From Candidatus Izemoplasma sp. (GTDB taxonomy: Bacteria > Bacillota_I > Bacilli_A > Izemoplasmatales > Izemoplasmataceae), in NCBI GenBank assembly GCA_007117555.1, contig SKGI01000071.1, positions 1 through 7,863 on the forward strand: a stretch of DNA of 7,863 nt. Reading direction: 5' to 3'. Positions 1 through 6,921 of the stretch are shown here, piece after piece; within the stretch, counting starts at the first letter, position 1; each line of letters begins with the position of its first letter. The translations under genes and the position numbers were made by a program. The notes under the pieces were generated by a model. That model did no database searches. It worked only from the letters and a program-made list of their open reading frames with translations, and was not told the origin of the DNA.

Positions 1-906
1 TATGCGCGTAGTCCACTTGGCAATCCACCCAAAACATTATATCTTGATTTGTATCACGTGCGTCCAGATGTGACGCCTGTTGCCTTAAATTACGCTGAAA
101 CTATCCGTAAAAACTATCCAGAACTTACCATTGAAAATGTCAATGCACATTTGGCTTACTTACGGATGTTTAAAACACCTTATGAAATCGAACAGTTACG
201 TGGGGCCATCGATATGACCCGTAAAGGTTTAGAAACCATCATGCGGCAATGTGCAAAACGGTCCCATGAATATCAGCTTGAAGCCGATTTCTTACATACC
301 ATTACCGAAGCGGGGAGTACTGGCAACGCGTTTGATACGATTGCGGCTTCAGGGGGTAATGCAACCGTCCTCCATTATGTTTCGAATCGATCTCCCTTAT
401 CGAAAGAACAGTTGATTTTACTTGATTTAGGCGCCTTAAACGGGCCTTATGCAGCCGATATTTCTCGTACATATCCTATAAATGGAAAGTTTACTGATCG
501 ACAACGCGTTTTATATGAAATCGTGCTTGAGGTTAATAAAGCGACGATTGGTATCGTCAAGCCGGGTGTGACTTGGGCAACGCTCAATGCGTTTGCCCGT
601 GACTTACTGATTGAAAAGACTAAAGAGATTGGTTTGATTAATGAAGATCATGAAATAAGCCAACTTTATTACCATTCAATTGGCCATTTTCTCGGTCTTG
701 ATGTGCACGATGTTGGACTATACGATCTCCCGCTTCAAGCAGGCATGGTATTAACCATTGAACCTGGTCTTTATGTTGCTGAGGAAAACATTGGCATCCG
801 CATCGAAGACGACATTCTGGTGACTGAGGATGGCGCGATCAACTTAAGCGCTGACATCATCAAAGAAGTCGAAGACATTGAAACATTCATGAAACACGCC
901 AGCTAA
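1..906 (+). CDS. pepP: Xaa-Pro aminopeptidase (M24 metallopeptidase), 5'-truncated by window edge
   Basis: This cytosolic enzyme family removes an N-terminal residue that precedes proline, using two metal ions. The reading frame is open from base 1, so the true start and most of the N-terminal creatinase-like domain lie outside the window; 301 residues remain, covering the linker and the whole pita-bread catalytic domain. All five expected metal ligands are visible: Asp in LLDLG (codon 424), Asp in AADISRTYP (457), His in SIGHFLGLDVHD (685), Glu in TIEPGLYV (760) and Glu in IRIEDDILV (805). The second conserved His is in the DVHDVG segment. A methionine aminopeptidase is less likely, because the GHFLGLDVHD and EPGLYV signatures and the upstream N-terminal sequence fit the aminopeptidase P/prolidase branch. 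Aminopeptidase P and prolidase cannot be separated safely without the missing N-terminus. The gene ends in its own terminator, so it is the last gene of an upstream transcription unit. Confidence 0.9.
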   Translation, partial: YARSPLGNPPKTLYLDLYHVRPDVTPVALNYAETIRKNYPELTIENVNAHLAYLRMFKTPYEIEQLRGAIDMTRKGLETIMRQCAKRSHEYQLEADFLHTITEAGSTGNAFDTIAASGGNATVLHYVSNRSPLSKEQLILLDLGALNGPYAADISRTYPINGKFTDRQRVLYEIVLEVNKATIGIVKPGVTWATLNAFARDLLIEKTKEIGLINEDHEISQLYYHSIGHFLGLDVHDVGLYDLPLQAGMVLTIEPGLYVAEENIGIRIEDDILVTEDGAINLSADIIKEVEDIETFMKHAS

Positions 907-917
907 GGCGTGTTTTT
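892..917 (+). terminator. Intrinsic terminator overlapping the pepP stop codon
   Basis: A perfect 9-bp stem pairs AAACACGCC (892-900) with GGCGTGTTT (907-915) around a 6-nt loop, AGCTAA, and the 3' arm runs into five T (913-917). The stop codon TAA (904-906) is inside the loop, so the 5' arm is coding sequence. It separates the peptidase gene from recD2. Confidence 0.85.
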
Positions 918-951
918 GCTAAGTTTTTTCAAGCAGCAAAGCCTATAAACA

Positions 952-960
952 TGCTATAAT
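952..960 (+). promoter_or_regulatory. Extended -10 promoter for recD2
   Basis: TGCTATAAT gives a consensus -10 hexamer (TATAAT, 955-960) with the TGn extension. No good -35 hexamer lies 16-18 bp upstream (the sequence there is AAGCAGCA), which is common for extended -10 promoters. Initiation is expected near 966-968, which leaves an untranslated leader of only about 10 bases before the ATG at 978. Confidence 0.7.
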
Positions 961-966
961 AGGTGC

Positions 967-972
967 GAGGTG
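967..972 (+). promoter_or_regulatory. Ribosome binding site deciding the recD2 start
   Basis: GAGGTG lies 5 nt before ATG 978. An in-frame GTG at 963 would add five residues, but it sits upstream of this site and at or before the predicted transcription start, so it is unlikely to be used. Confidence 0.7.
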
Positions 973-977
973 TCGCC

Positions 978-3317
978 ATGAACAGTCTTGAAGGACACGT
1001 ACGTTTTATCACTTTTTATAACGAAGAAAACCGGTATGCCATCGTTAAAGTGCACGTAACAACGGCTAATTTTTCCGAAGGCCTTTTTGCTGTGCCAGAA
1101 GGAACACTGATGACAGTAACGGGCTACTTTCCCCGTCCGGCAAAAGGAGAAACTGTCCGTTTTTATGGGAACATCGTCCGTCATCCGACGTATGGTGAAC
1201 AATTTGAAGCAAAGTCGATGGAAAAAGTAGGCGAAACAACCGAGGCCGGTATCATCGAATATTTATCGAGTGATCTGTTTCCTGGGGTGGGACCGAAAAC
1301 CGCTGAACGCATTGTGAAGACACTTGGTCGTGAAACGATCAAAAAAGTGCTTGAATCCCCTCAAGCCCTTGATGAAGTAACCCCACTCAGTAAGGCTTTA
1401 AAACAAGTCATTACCGATGGGCTCAGTCGTTATAAAGCTGAAGAGCACATACTCATTCAACTATATGGCTACGGCGTCAGCGCGAAGATTGCGATGCGTT
1501 TAATCGATCGTTATCGGCACGACACCATGCGTGTTTTGCAAGAAAATCCTTACCGGCTCATCGATGAAGTAGAAGGGATTGGTTTTGATCGCGCCGATGA
1601 GATTGGCCGAAAGCTTGGTTTTGCCAGTGATCATCCTCACCGAATGAAAGCGGTCATTCAGTATTTGTTTCGTCAACTTGTATTGAATTTTGGCCACACC
1701 CTCATCGAGTATGAGCTATTTGTCGAAGAAGTGTTGAAGCGTTTAAATAAAGATGTCCCTGATATAAAGCATGCACATGTTGTTGAACACATTGAAGCAC
1801 TGATCAAGGCACATCGTTTAGTCCGTCATGAAGAATATTTAACACTTTCAAGCATCGCCTATGCAGAAAAAACGATTGTAAGTAAGTTAAAAACGTTAAA
1901 CAAAGCGCCTCAGTCGATTGATCAGTCAAATGTTACGGCACTCATTGCCCAGTTTGAAAAATCAGAAGGCATCGCGTATTCTAATAAACAAAAAGAAGCC
2001 ATTCACCAAGCGATGAAAAATCGGATGATGATTTTAACAGGTGGACCTGGGACCGGTAAAACAACGGTCATTAAAGGTTTAGTTAAAGTGTATCACCAAT
2101 ATCATGAGCTTGAAGAACCGACACCAGAACGAACCGCGTTCATTCATCTTGTCGCCCCTACAGGGCGCGCAGCCAAACGCATGCAAGAATCAACGGGGTA
2201 TTACGCCACCACCATCCACCGCCTTCTCGGCTATAGCTACGATGGCTCTTTTCAGCACGATCGCAGTCATTTGCTTGAAGGGAACTTGTTTATTGTAGAT
2301 GAGGCATCGATGATTGATGTGTTTCTTGCAGCACAACTACTTGAAAGTTTACCCGATTATGCCAACGTTGTCTTCGTTGGGGATGATGCGCAATTGCCGA
2401 GTGTTGGACCCGGTCAAGTGTTCAAAGATTTAATCGAAGCCAAACGTCTGCCCGTGACAACACTTAATGTCATTCATCGTCAAGCAAAAGATTCCCATAT
2501 TGTCCATTTAGCGGGTCAAATTCGAGATGGAAAACTACCGAATGACATGGATGTGTCTTATCCGGATCGGTATGTATTTACCGAAGAACCTGAACGTTTT
2601 CAAGCGCGTCTTAAGCGCATCATTGATTATTTAATCAAGCAAGGTCATGACCTCCACGAAGACATTCAAGTGTTGATTCCTATGTATAAAGGTAGTACAG
2701 GCATCGATGAAACCAACAGTTTCTTACAAAACACATACAACAAAACCCCTGGGCCCGAACTGACACAGGGCACGCGTATCTTTAAAGTAAACGATAAAGT
2801 GTTGCAGCTCGTCAATCAAATTGAAGATGGCGTCATGAACGGCGATCAAGGTCGTGTGATTGGTATCGATGATAAATCCAAGACGATGACAGTCGATTTC
2901 TTGGGCCAAATCGTATCTTATAAGTCTCAAGACCTCATCAATCTCACGCACGCCTATGCGATGAGCGTTCATAAAGCGCAAGGTAGTGAATATCAAGTTG
3001 TGATTATGCCTATTTTTGGTGCGTATGCGCACATGCTCAAACGGAAGCTCATTTATACAGGCATTACAAGAGCAAAACAATGTCTTGTACTTTTTGGGCA
3101 ACCCGAACGGTTAAAATATGCGGTGACGCATCTTGAAGAAGACCGCAAGACACGCTTGAAAGAAGCTTTTTTAGAAGAAAATATACCGAATTTACTCGAT
3201 GTTGAGACAGACGCGCCATCTGTAGAAACAGCCATCAAAATTGAGGATCCCGATATTCCTTTTAAGACGCTTGGGGAACAGCTGCACGGGGCAACACCAT
3301 ACGATTTTCTCAAGTAA
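978..3317 (+). CDS. recD2: RecD2-type ATP-dependent DNA helicase (SF1B)
   Basis: RecD2 is a 5'-3' DNA helicase found outside RecBCD in many Bacillota; it has been linked to replication-fork maintenance and DNA repair. The 779-residue length fits the family. From the N-terminus there is an OB-like domain (EGHVRFITFYNEENRYAIVK onward), then helix-hairpin-helix segments (FPGVGPKTAERIVK; EVEGIGFDRADEIG). The two RecA-like domains follow, with Walker A GGPGTGKT (residues 355-362), motif Ia VAPTGRAAKRM, Walker B VDEAS (Asp441-Glu442), motif III GDDAQLPSVGPG, motif IV IHRQA, motif V SVHKAQGSEY and motif VI YTGITRAK (Arg698). The long N-terminal region and HhH segments separate it from RecBCD-type RecD. 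Start ATG 978 was chosen from the GAGGTG site and promoter position. The gene has its own promoter. No terminator is seen between its stop and the alaS promoter, so its transcripts probably enter the T-box leader. Confidence 0.95.
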   Translation: MNSLEGHVRFITFYNEENRYAIVKVHVTTANFSEGLFAVPEGTLMTVTGYFPRPAKGETVRFYGNIVRHPTYGEQFEAKSMEKVGETTEAGIIEYLSSDLFPGVGPKTAERIVKTLGRETIKKVLESPQALDEVTPLSKALKQVITDGLSRYKAEEHILIQLYGYGVSAKIAMRLIDRYRHDTMRVLQENPYRLIDEVEGIGFDRADEIGRKLGFASDHPHRMKAVIQYLFRQLVLNFGHTLIEYELFVEEVLKRLNKDVPDIKHAHVVEHIEALIKAHRLVRHEEYLTLSSIAYAEKTIVSKLKTLNKAPQSIDQSNVTALIAQFEKSEGIAYSNKQKEAIHQAMKNRMMILTGGPGTGKTTVIKGLVKVYHQYHELEEPTPERTAFIHLVAPTGRAAKRMQESTGYYATTIHRLLGYSYDGSFQHDRSHLLEGNLFIVDEASMIDVFLAAQLLESLPDYANVVFVGDDAQLPSVGPGQVFKDLIEAKRLPVTTLNVIHRQAKDSHIVHLAGQIRDGKLPNDMDVSYPDRYVFTEEPERFQARLKRIIDYLIKQGHDLHEDIQVLIPMYKGSTGIDETNSFLQNTYNKTPGPELTQGTRIFKVNDKVLQLVNQIEDGVMNGDQGRVIGIDDKSKTMTVDFLGQIVSYKSQDLINLTHAYAMSVHKAQGSEYQVVIMPIFGAYAHMLKRKLIYTGITRAKQCLVLFGQPERLKYAVTHLEEDRKTRLKEAFLEENIPNLLDVETDAPSVETAIKIEDPDIPFKTLGEQLHGATPYDFLK

Positions 3318-3344
3318 GCATCAATCTTTTGTAGTGGATTTGCG

Positions 3345-3373
3345 TTGCATTCTTGCGTAGATTAAGCTATAAT
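3345..3373 (+). promoter_or_regulatory. Sigma-A-type promoter of the alaS operon
   Basis: TTGCAT (-35, 3345-3350) and TATAAT (-10, 3368-3373) are separated by an ideal 17-bp spacer. Initiation is expected near 3380, just before the first paired element of the T-box leader. Confidence 0.85.
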
Positions 3374-3380
3374 AAATGTA

Positions 3381-3597
3381 TTCGATGAGAAAGATGAGTA
3401 GGCCGCTTACAAAGCCCAGAGAGTTTGTGTTGCTGCGAACAAACGTGCGTAATCGGTTGAAGCCACTTTCGAGAGACAGATGATGAATCTGTCCGCTTAT
3501 GCAGCGTTATAGCATTTGAGAGCCGGTCTAACCGGAACTAAGGTGGTACCGCGGATAATCATTCGTCCTTAAATAACTTTTAAGGGCGATTTTTTTT
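3381..3597 (+). promoter_or_regulatory. T-box riboswitch, alanine-specific (specifier GCC), controlling alaS
   Basis: The leader binds uncharged tRNA-Ala and switches transcription on. Stem I is closed by GAAAG (3389-3393) with CTTTC (3466-3470). The internal specifier loop has AGTA (3397-3400) on one side and GAA-GCC-A on the other, with GCC (Ala) at 3462-3464. Stem I continues with GGCCG/CGGTT, TTAC/GTAA and GTTTGT (3423-3428)/ACAAAC (3439-3444), and carries the CAGAGAG motif and a GCTGCGAAC-type apical loop. Next come a perfect 7-bp hairpin (3475-3481/3487-3493) and a CCGGT/ACCGG hairpin (3523-3527/3531-3535). The T-box motif AAGGTGGTACCGCG (3540-3553) carries UGGU, complementary to a 3' ACCA tRNA end, as expected for A73 of tRNA-Ala. 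TAAGG (3539-3543) can pair with CCTTA (3567-3571), which is otherwise in the terminator, giving the antiterminator alternative. The pairings were found by eye, not by folding software. Confidence 0.95.
3563..3597 (+). terminator. Regulated intrinsic terminator of the alaS T-box
   Basis: TCGTCCTTAAA (3563-3573) pairs with TTTAAGGGCGA (3579-3589), giving 11 bp including one G-U, with a 5-nt loop, followed by eight T (3590-3597). Its 5' arm contains the CCTTA needed by the antiterminator, so the two structures exclude each other. Confidence 0.9.
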
Positions 3598-3602
3598 AGG
3601 AG
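3598..3602 (+). promoter_or_regulatory. Ribosome binding site of alaS
   Basis: AGGAG directly abuts the T-tract of the T-box terminator. It is 5 nt from ATG 3608 and 8 nt from ATG 3611; further in-frame ATGs at 3617 and 3620 are 14 and 17 nt away and less likely. The site cannot tell 3608 from 3611. Confidence 0.75.
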
Positions 3603-3607
3603 ATGAA

Positions 3608-6235
3608 ATGATGAAAATGATGTCAGGACATGAAATTAAACAAACGTGGCTCGATTTTTTTGCCGAGCATGATCATGCTGTTGCTGAAGGGGCTAGTTTA
3701 GTGCCGATTAATGACCCAACCCTCTTATGGATCAATGCAGGTGTTGCGGCATTAAAGGGCTATTTTGATGGGTCAAAAATCCCTGAAAATCCCCGTATTG
3801 TCAATGCACAAAAATGTATTCGAACCAATGACATTGAAAACGTAGGGAAAACCGCAAGACACCATACGTTTTTTGAAATGTTAGGCAATTTTTCAATTGG
3901 AGATTATTTTCGCAAGGAAGCCATTGCTTGGGGGTATAAATTGCTCACGGATTCCAAGTACTTTGGTTTTGATCCAGACAAACTGTATTTTACCGTTTAT
4001 CCTACCGATCAAGAGACTAAAGAACAATGGCTCGCTTTAGGTGTGCCTAAAGATCGAATTATTGAAAGTGAGCATAATTTTTGGGAAATTGGTCAAGGGC
4101 CTTGCGGACCTTGTACAGAAATTTTTTATGATCGTGGTTCAGCGTATGGTCCCGATGATATTTCCTTGATTGCTGAAGATATTGAAAATGACCGCTTCAT
4201 TGAAATATGGAACATCGTTTTTTCTCAGTTTAACGCTAAACCAGGTTTGACCCGCGATGCGTATCCAGAATTACCAAACAAAAACATCGACACGGGTATG
4301 GGTCTAGAGCGAATGGCCTGCATCATCCAACAAACCGAAACCAATTTTGAGACCGACTTGTTCTTCCCAGTGATTAAGCATATCAGCCGCATTGCCTCTA
4401 AACCATATGATGGTTCGATGTCATTTAAAGTCATCGCCGATCATATGCGCACAGTCACTTTTGCCATCAGCGACGGTGCGACTCTATCTAATGAAGGTCG
4501 TGGCTATGTATTGCGTCGTCTATTGCGACGCGCCATTAAACATGGACGTACGCTTGGCATCGAGCGCCCATTTCTTAAGGAACTTGTTGACACGGTTGTG
4601 AGCATGATGGAAGAAAGTTATCCATACTTGAATAAAACAAAAACGTTTGTTAAACAAGTGATTGAAAAAGAAGAACTGAAATTTCTTGAAACATTGCATC
4701 AAGGCGAGAAAATTCTTGAAGGCTTGCTTAAACATGATACCGATACCGTTTCAGGTCAAGATGCTTTCATGTTATATGACACGTACGGTTTCCCTTTAGA
4801 GTTAACAGAAGAATATGCGGAACAACATGGGAAAAAAGTGGATCGTCGCGGGTTTAATGCCGAAATGCAAATGCAAAAAGATCGGGCGAGAAGTGCACGT
4901 AAAGTGATGCGTTCGATGAAAGATCAAAATGAGACCTTCATCCGCTTTAAAACCCCATCTTTGTTTGTTGGTTATGAAACCTTAACGACTGAATCATCGA
5001 TTATTGCCATATTTGATGAGGGCGTTGTCGTTAAAGAAACTCCGTTTTATGCCGAGAGTGGTGGTCAAGTATCCGATCAAGGCCTAATCATTAAAGGTGG
5101 CAATGCTTATGAAGTGCTCGATGTTGAAAAACTGCCGAACGGTCAGTTTTTGCACGTCATAGAAAACGGCCATGAACTTAAAGTTGATGATACGGTTGAA
5201 CTCCATGTTGATCAAGACGCACGTCAGGCGACGAAAGCGCACCACTCTGTGACACATTTGCTCTATCAAACTTTACGAGAAGTACTAGGTGACCACGTTA
5301 GCCAGCAAGGGAGTCTCGTCGGCCCAGATTATATGCGATTTGATTTCAATCATTTTGATTTACCATCTGAAGAGACGATTCTCGCGATTGAACAAAGCGT
5401 CAATGAAAAAATCATGACAAAAACGCCAGTCCATGTAGAACAAACGACTGTAGATCAAGCTAAAGCACGTGGGGCCATCGCTGAGTTTGGCGAGAAATAC
5501 GAAAGCACTGTGCGTATGATTGATATGGGTGGAACACTCGATTTATGCGGTGGAACACATGTAGACAATACGGCCGAGATTGAACGGTTTGCCATTGCGC
5601 ACATCGAGTCAAAAGGTTCAGGAATTTATCGGATTACAGGCTTAGCCAAAGACAAAGTGTATACGATCGGTTCGTTTATGAAAGGTCTTGAAGAAAATAT
5701 TGAGCAACTCCATAATAAAGCAAATCACATTTTAGAATCAGCGAAAAAACAAGGGTTCTCACTGACCTTTGAACCCCCTAAACAAACGCCAATACGCGGA
5801 TCGTATCGCGACATGATTAATCGTCGTCACGATGTTGAGACGTTGTCGCAAGCGGTGAAAAAACTCGAACGAGAGTTTAACGAAGCAAAAGAACGCGAAA
5901 CGCTTAAAAATATACAAGACTATTTAAATGAGGCAATCAATGGTACAATAGTGTTGAAAACGACTTATGAAGATGCCAATATGGTCAAAGGTCTTGCCGA
6001 TCGTCTTATGGAACAACTTGGCGAAGGGGTTGTATTTATTGCAAACAACAGTGGCGATAAACTGTTTTTTGTGGCTAAATCCAACACCGATGTACATGCT
6101 GGAAACTTAGTCAAAGAAGCCGCTGCACAAGCGGGTGGTTCAGGTGGCGGTCGCAAAGATTTCGCACAAGCAGGGGCCCGCAACATTGAGAAACTCGATG
6201 CAGTCATCGCTTATGTTAAACAGGTTTTAGCGTGA
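3608..6235 (+). CDS. alaS: Alanine--tRNA ligase (AlaRS)
   Basis: The enzyme activates alanine with ATP, charges tRNA-Ala in the cytosol and hydrolyses mischarged Ser/Gly-tRNA-Ala. The 875-residue length is full family length. The class II catalytic core is N-terminal: motif 1 region around PTLLWINAG (37-45), motif 2 RHHTFFEMLGNFSIGDYF (84-101) and motif 3 TGMGLER (229-235). The editing domain has the zinc-site pair His546-x3-His550 (HSVTH) and Cys647-x3-His651 (CGGTH). The C-terminal C-Ala domain carries the glycine-rich GGSGGGRKDFAQAG (about 843-856). No key residue is missing. The protein begins MMKMM, so the start may be 3608 or 3611. WINAGVAALKGYFDG in place of the proteobacterial FANAGMNQFK-type sequence is typical of Bacillota/Mollicutes enzymes. 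Expression should be controlled by the T-box immediately upstream; ruvX overlaps its end. Confidence 0.98.
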   Translation: MMKMMSGHEIKQTWLDFFAEHDHAVAEGASLVPINDPTLLWINAGVAALKGYFDGSKIPENPRIVNAQKCIRTNDIENVGKTARHHTFFEMLGNFSIGDYFRKEAIAWGYKLLTDSKYFGFDPDKLYFTVYPTDQETKEQWLALGVPKDRIIESEHNFWEIGQGPCGPCTEIFYDRGSAYGPDDISLIAEDIENDRFIEIWNIVFSQFNAKPGLTRDAYPELPNKNIDTGMGLERMACIIQQTETNFETDLFFPVIKHISRIASKPYDGSMSFKVIADHMRTVTFAISDGATLSNEGRGYVLRRLLRRAIKHGRTLGIERPFLKELVDTVVSMMEESYPYLNKTKTFVKQVIEKEELKFLETLHQGEKILEGLLKHDTDTVSGQDAFMLYDTYGFPLELTEEYAEQHGKKVDRRGFNAEMQMQKDRARSARKVMRSMKDQNETFIRFKTPSLFVGYETLTTESSIIAIFDEGVVVKETPFYAESGGQVSDQGLIIKGGNAYEVLDVEKLPNGQFLHVIENGHELKVDDTVELHVDQDARQATKAHHSVTHLLYQTLREVLGDHVSQQGSLVGPDYMRFDFNHFDLPSEETILAIEQSVNEKIMTKTPVHVEQTTVDQAKARGAIAEFGEKYESTVRMIDMGGTLDLCGGTHVDNTAEIERFAIAHIESKGSGIYRITGLAKDKVYTIGSFMKGLEENIEQLHNKANHILESAKKQGFSLTFEPPKQTPIRGSYRDMINRRHDVETLSQAVKKLEREFNEAKERETLKNIQDYLNEAINGTIVLKTTYEDANMVKGLADRLMEQLGEGVVFIANNSGDKLFFVAKSNTDVHAGNLVKEAAAQAGGSGGGRKDFAQAGARNIEKLDAVIAYVKQVLA

Positions 6236-6648
6236 AAAAGCTCGGCTTAGATTTAGGCAACCGAACGCTCGGCATTGCGATTAGCGATGCGGAAGGACAG
6301 CTAGCAAGAGGGTTAGAAACCGTGCGTTTTGATACAGAAGACTATGAAAAACCTTTAAAGCGACTTGAAGCATTGTTAGCCAGTCATGCCATTGATGTAA
6401 TTGTGTTAGGGCTCCCAAAAAACATGGACAACAGCTTAGGCGAACAAGCTGAAAAAGTCATGCAGTTTAAAGAACTGCTTACCACGCGATTCACCCAAAC
6501 AATCATCTTGCAAGATGAGCGTCTTAGTACTAAGTTTGCCGAGCAGATTATGCGACTCGGCAACAAACAAAGAAAGAAACGCAAAGAAACCATCGATCAA
6601 GAAGCGGCAGCTGTTATTTTGCAAAGCTATCTTGATACAATAAAATAG
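6232..6648 (+). CDS. ruvX: Putative Holliday junction resolvase / pre-16S rRNA nuclease, YqgF/RuvX family
   Basis: RuvX/YqgF proteins have an RNase H-like fold; in E. coli the family member YqgF has been assigned to maturation of the 16S rRNA 5' end, and others to resolving branched DNA. The 138 residues are full length. The acidic active-site positions are present: Asp7 in GLDLGNRTLGIAISD, Asp95-Glu96 in LQDERLST, and Asp122 in IDQEAAAVIL. The signature GLPKNMDNSLG (60-70) is also typical. Translation starts at GTG 6232, whose last three bases are the TGA frame overlap with alaS (4-nt GTGA overlap). Only a weak AGG (6222-6224) precedes it, so translational coupling to alaS is likely. In B. 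subtilis the ireB (yrzL) gene sits between alaS and this gene; here there is no room for it. Confidence 0.93.
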   Translation: MKKLGLDLGNRTLGIAISDAEGQLARGLETVRFDTEDYEKPLKRLEALLASHAIDVIVLGLPKNMDNSLGEQAEKVMQFKELLTTRFTQTIILQDERLSTKFAEQIMRLGNKQRKKRKETIDQEAAAVILQSYLDTIK

Positions 6649-6652
6649 GAGG
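6647..6652 (+). promoter_or_regulatory. Ribosome binding site of yrzB
   Basis: A full AGGAGG overlaps the TAG stop of ruvX and lies 8 nt before ATG 6661. It is the strongest ribosome site in the operon. Confidence 0.85.
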
Positions 6653-6660
6653 CCAACCCC

Positions 6661-6921
6661 ATGAATGAAAGAACATTACGCGTTGAAGATCCTGAAGGGA
6701 ACGAAACAGATTACGAGATTATTTTTACGTACACCTCAGAAAGGTTCGAAAAGTCGTATGTCGTTTTCAAAGAACCTGGCGACTCTGAAGAACTGTTTGT
6801 GATGGAATACGTCGAGTCTTCGGAAACAGGTGGCGATTTGCGGCCGGTGGAATCTGACGAAGAATGGGATGAAATCGAAGCGGAACTTGAAGCGTTTTTC
6901 GACCAAGAGGATGAAGGCTGA
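6661..6921 (+). CDS. yrzB: DUF1292 (UPF0473) family protein, YrzB-like
   Basis: The function of this family is unknown. It is an 86-residue, strongly acidic, soluble protein: 30 of 86 residues are Asp or Glu, with no signal peptide or membrane segment. The pattern of an N-terminal beta-rich half (RVEDPEGNETDYEIIFTY) followed by LRPVESDEEWDEIE and an acidic tail resembles B. subtilis YrzB, which has LEPIETDEEWDMIE at the same place. Its position right after ruvX is the conserved one for the family in Bacillota, which supports the assignment. Start ATG 6661 is fixed by the AGGAGG site. The next gene begins inside its last codons. In B. subtilis mltG (yrrL) follows yrzB; here it is absent and the methyltransferase follows directly. 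Confidence 0.9.
   Translation: MNERTLRVEDPEGNETDYEIIFTYTSERFEKSYVVFKEPGDSEELFVMEYVESSETGGDLRPVESDEEWDEIEAELEAFFDQEDEG

Noticed and set aside
1..48. TTG at 49 as the start of the peptidase gene
   Set aside because: The same frame is open to base 1 with sequence that continues the domain, so the gene simply begins before the window.
963..977. Upstream GTG start for recD2 adding five residues
   Set aside because: It sits at or before the predicted transcription start and upstream of the GAGGTG site, and the family N-terminus begins near MNSLEG.
954..1202. Minus-strand open frame opposite the start of recD2
   Set aside because: It lies wholly antisense to a clear helicase gene, has no recognisable domain or ribosome site, and its translation looks like a random composition.
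2724..3101. 125-codon minus-strand open frame inside recD2
   Set aside because: It is antisense to the conserved helicase motifs V and VI; no family features or start signals are visible.
3475..3493. Perfect 7-bp hairpin considered as an independent terminator or protein-binding site
   Set aside because: It has no T-tract and sits where the T-box leader carries its stem II/III elements.
5921..5949. Promoter-like TGGTACAAT within the 3' part of alaS
   Set aside because: The -10 is extended but the -35 region (TATTTA) is poor, it lies about 280 bases from the next gene, and it is fully explained by coding sequence.
5965..6207. 80-codon minus-strand open frame opposite the C-Ala domain of alaS
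   Set aside because: The Pro/Ala/Ser-rich translation is what the reverse of a Gly/Ala-rich coding segment gives; it has no ribosome site.
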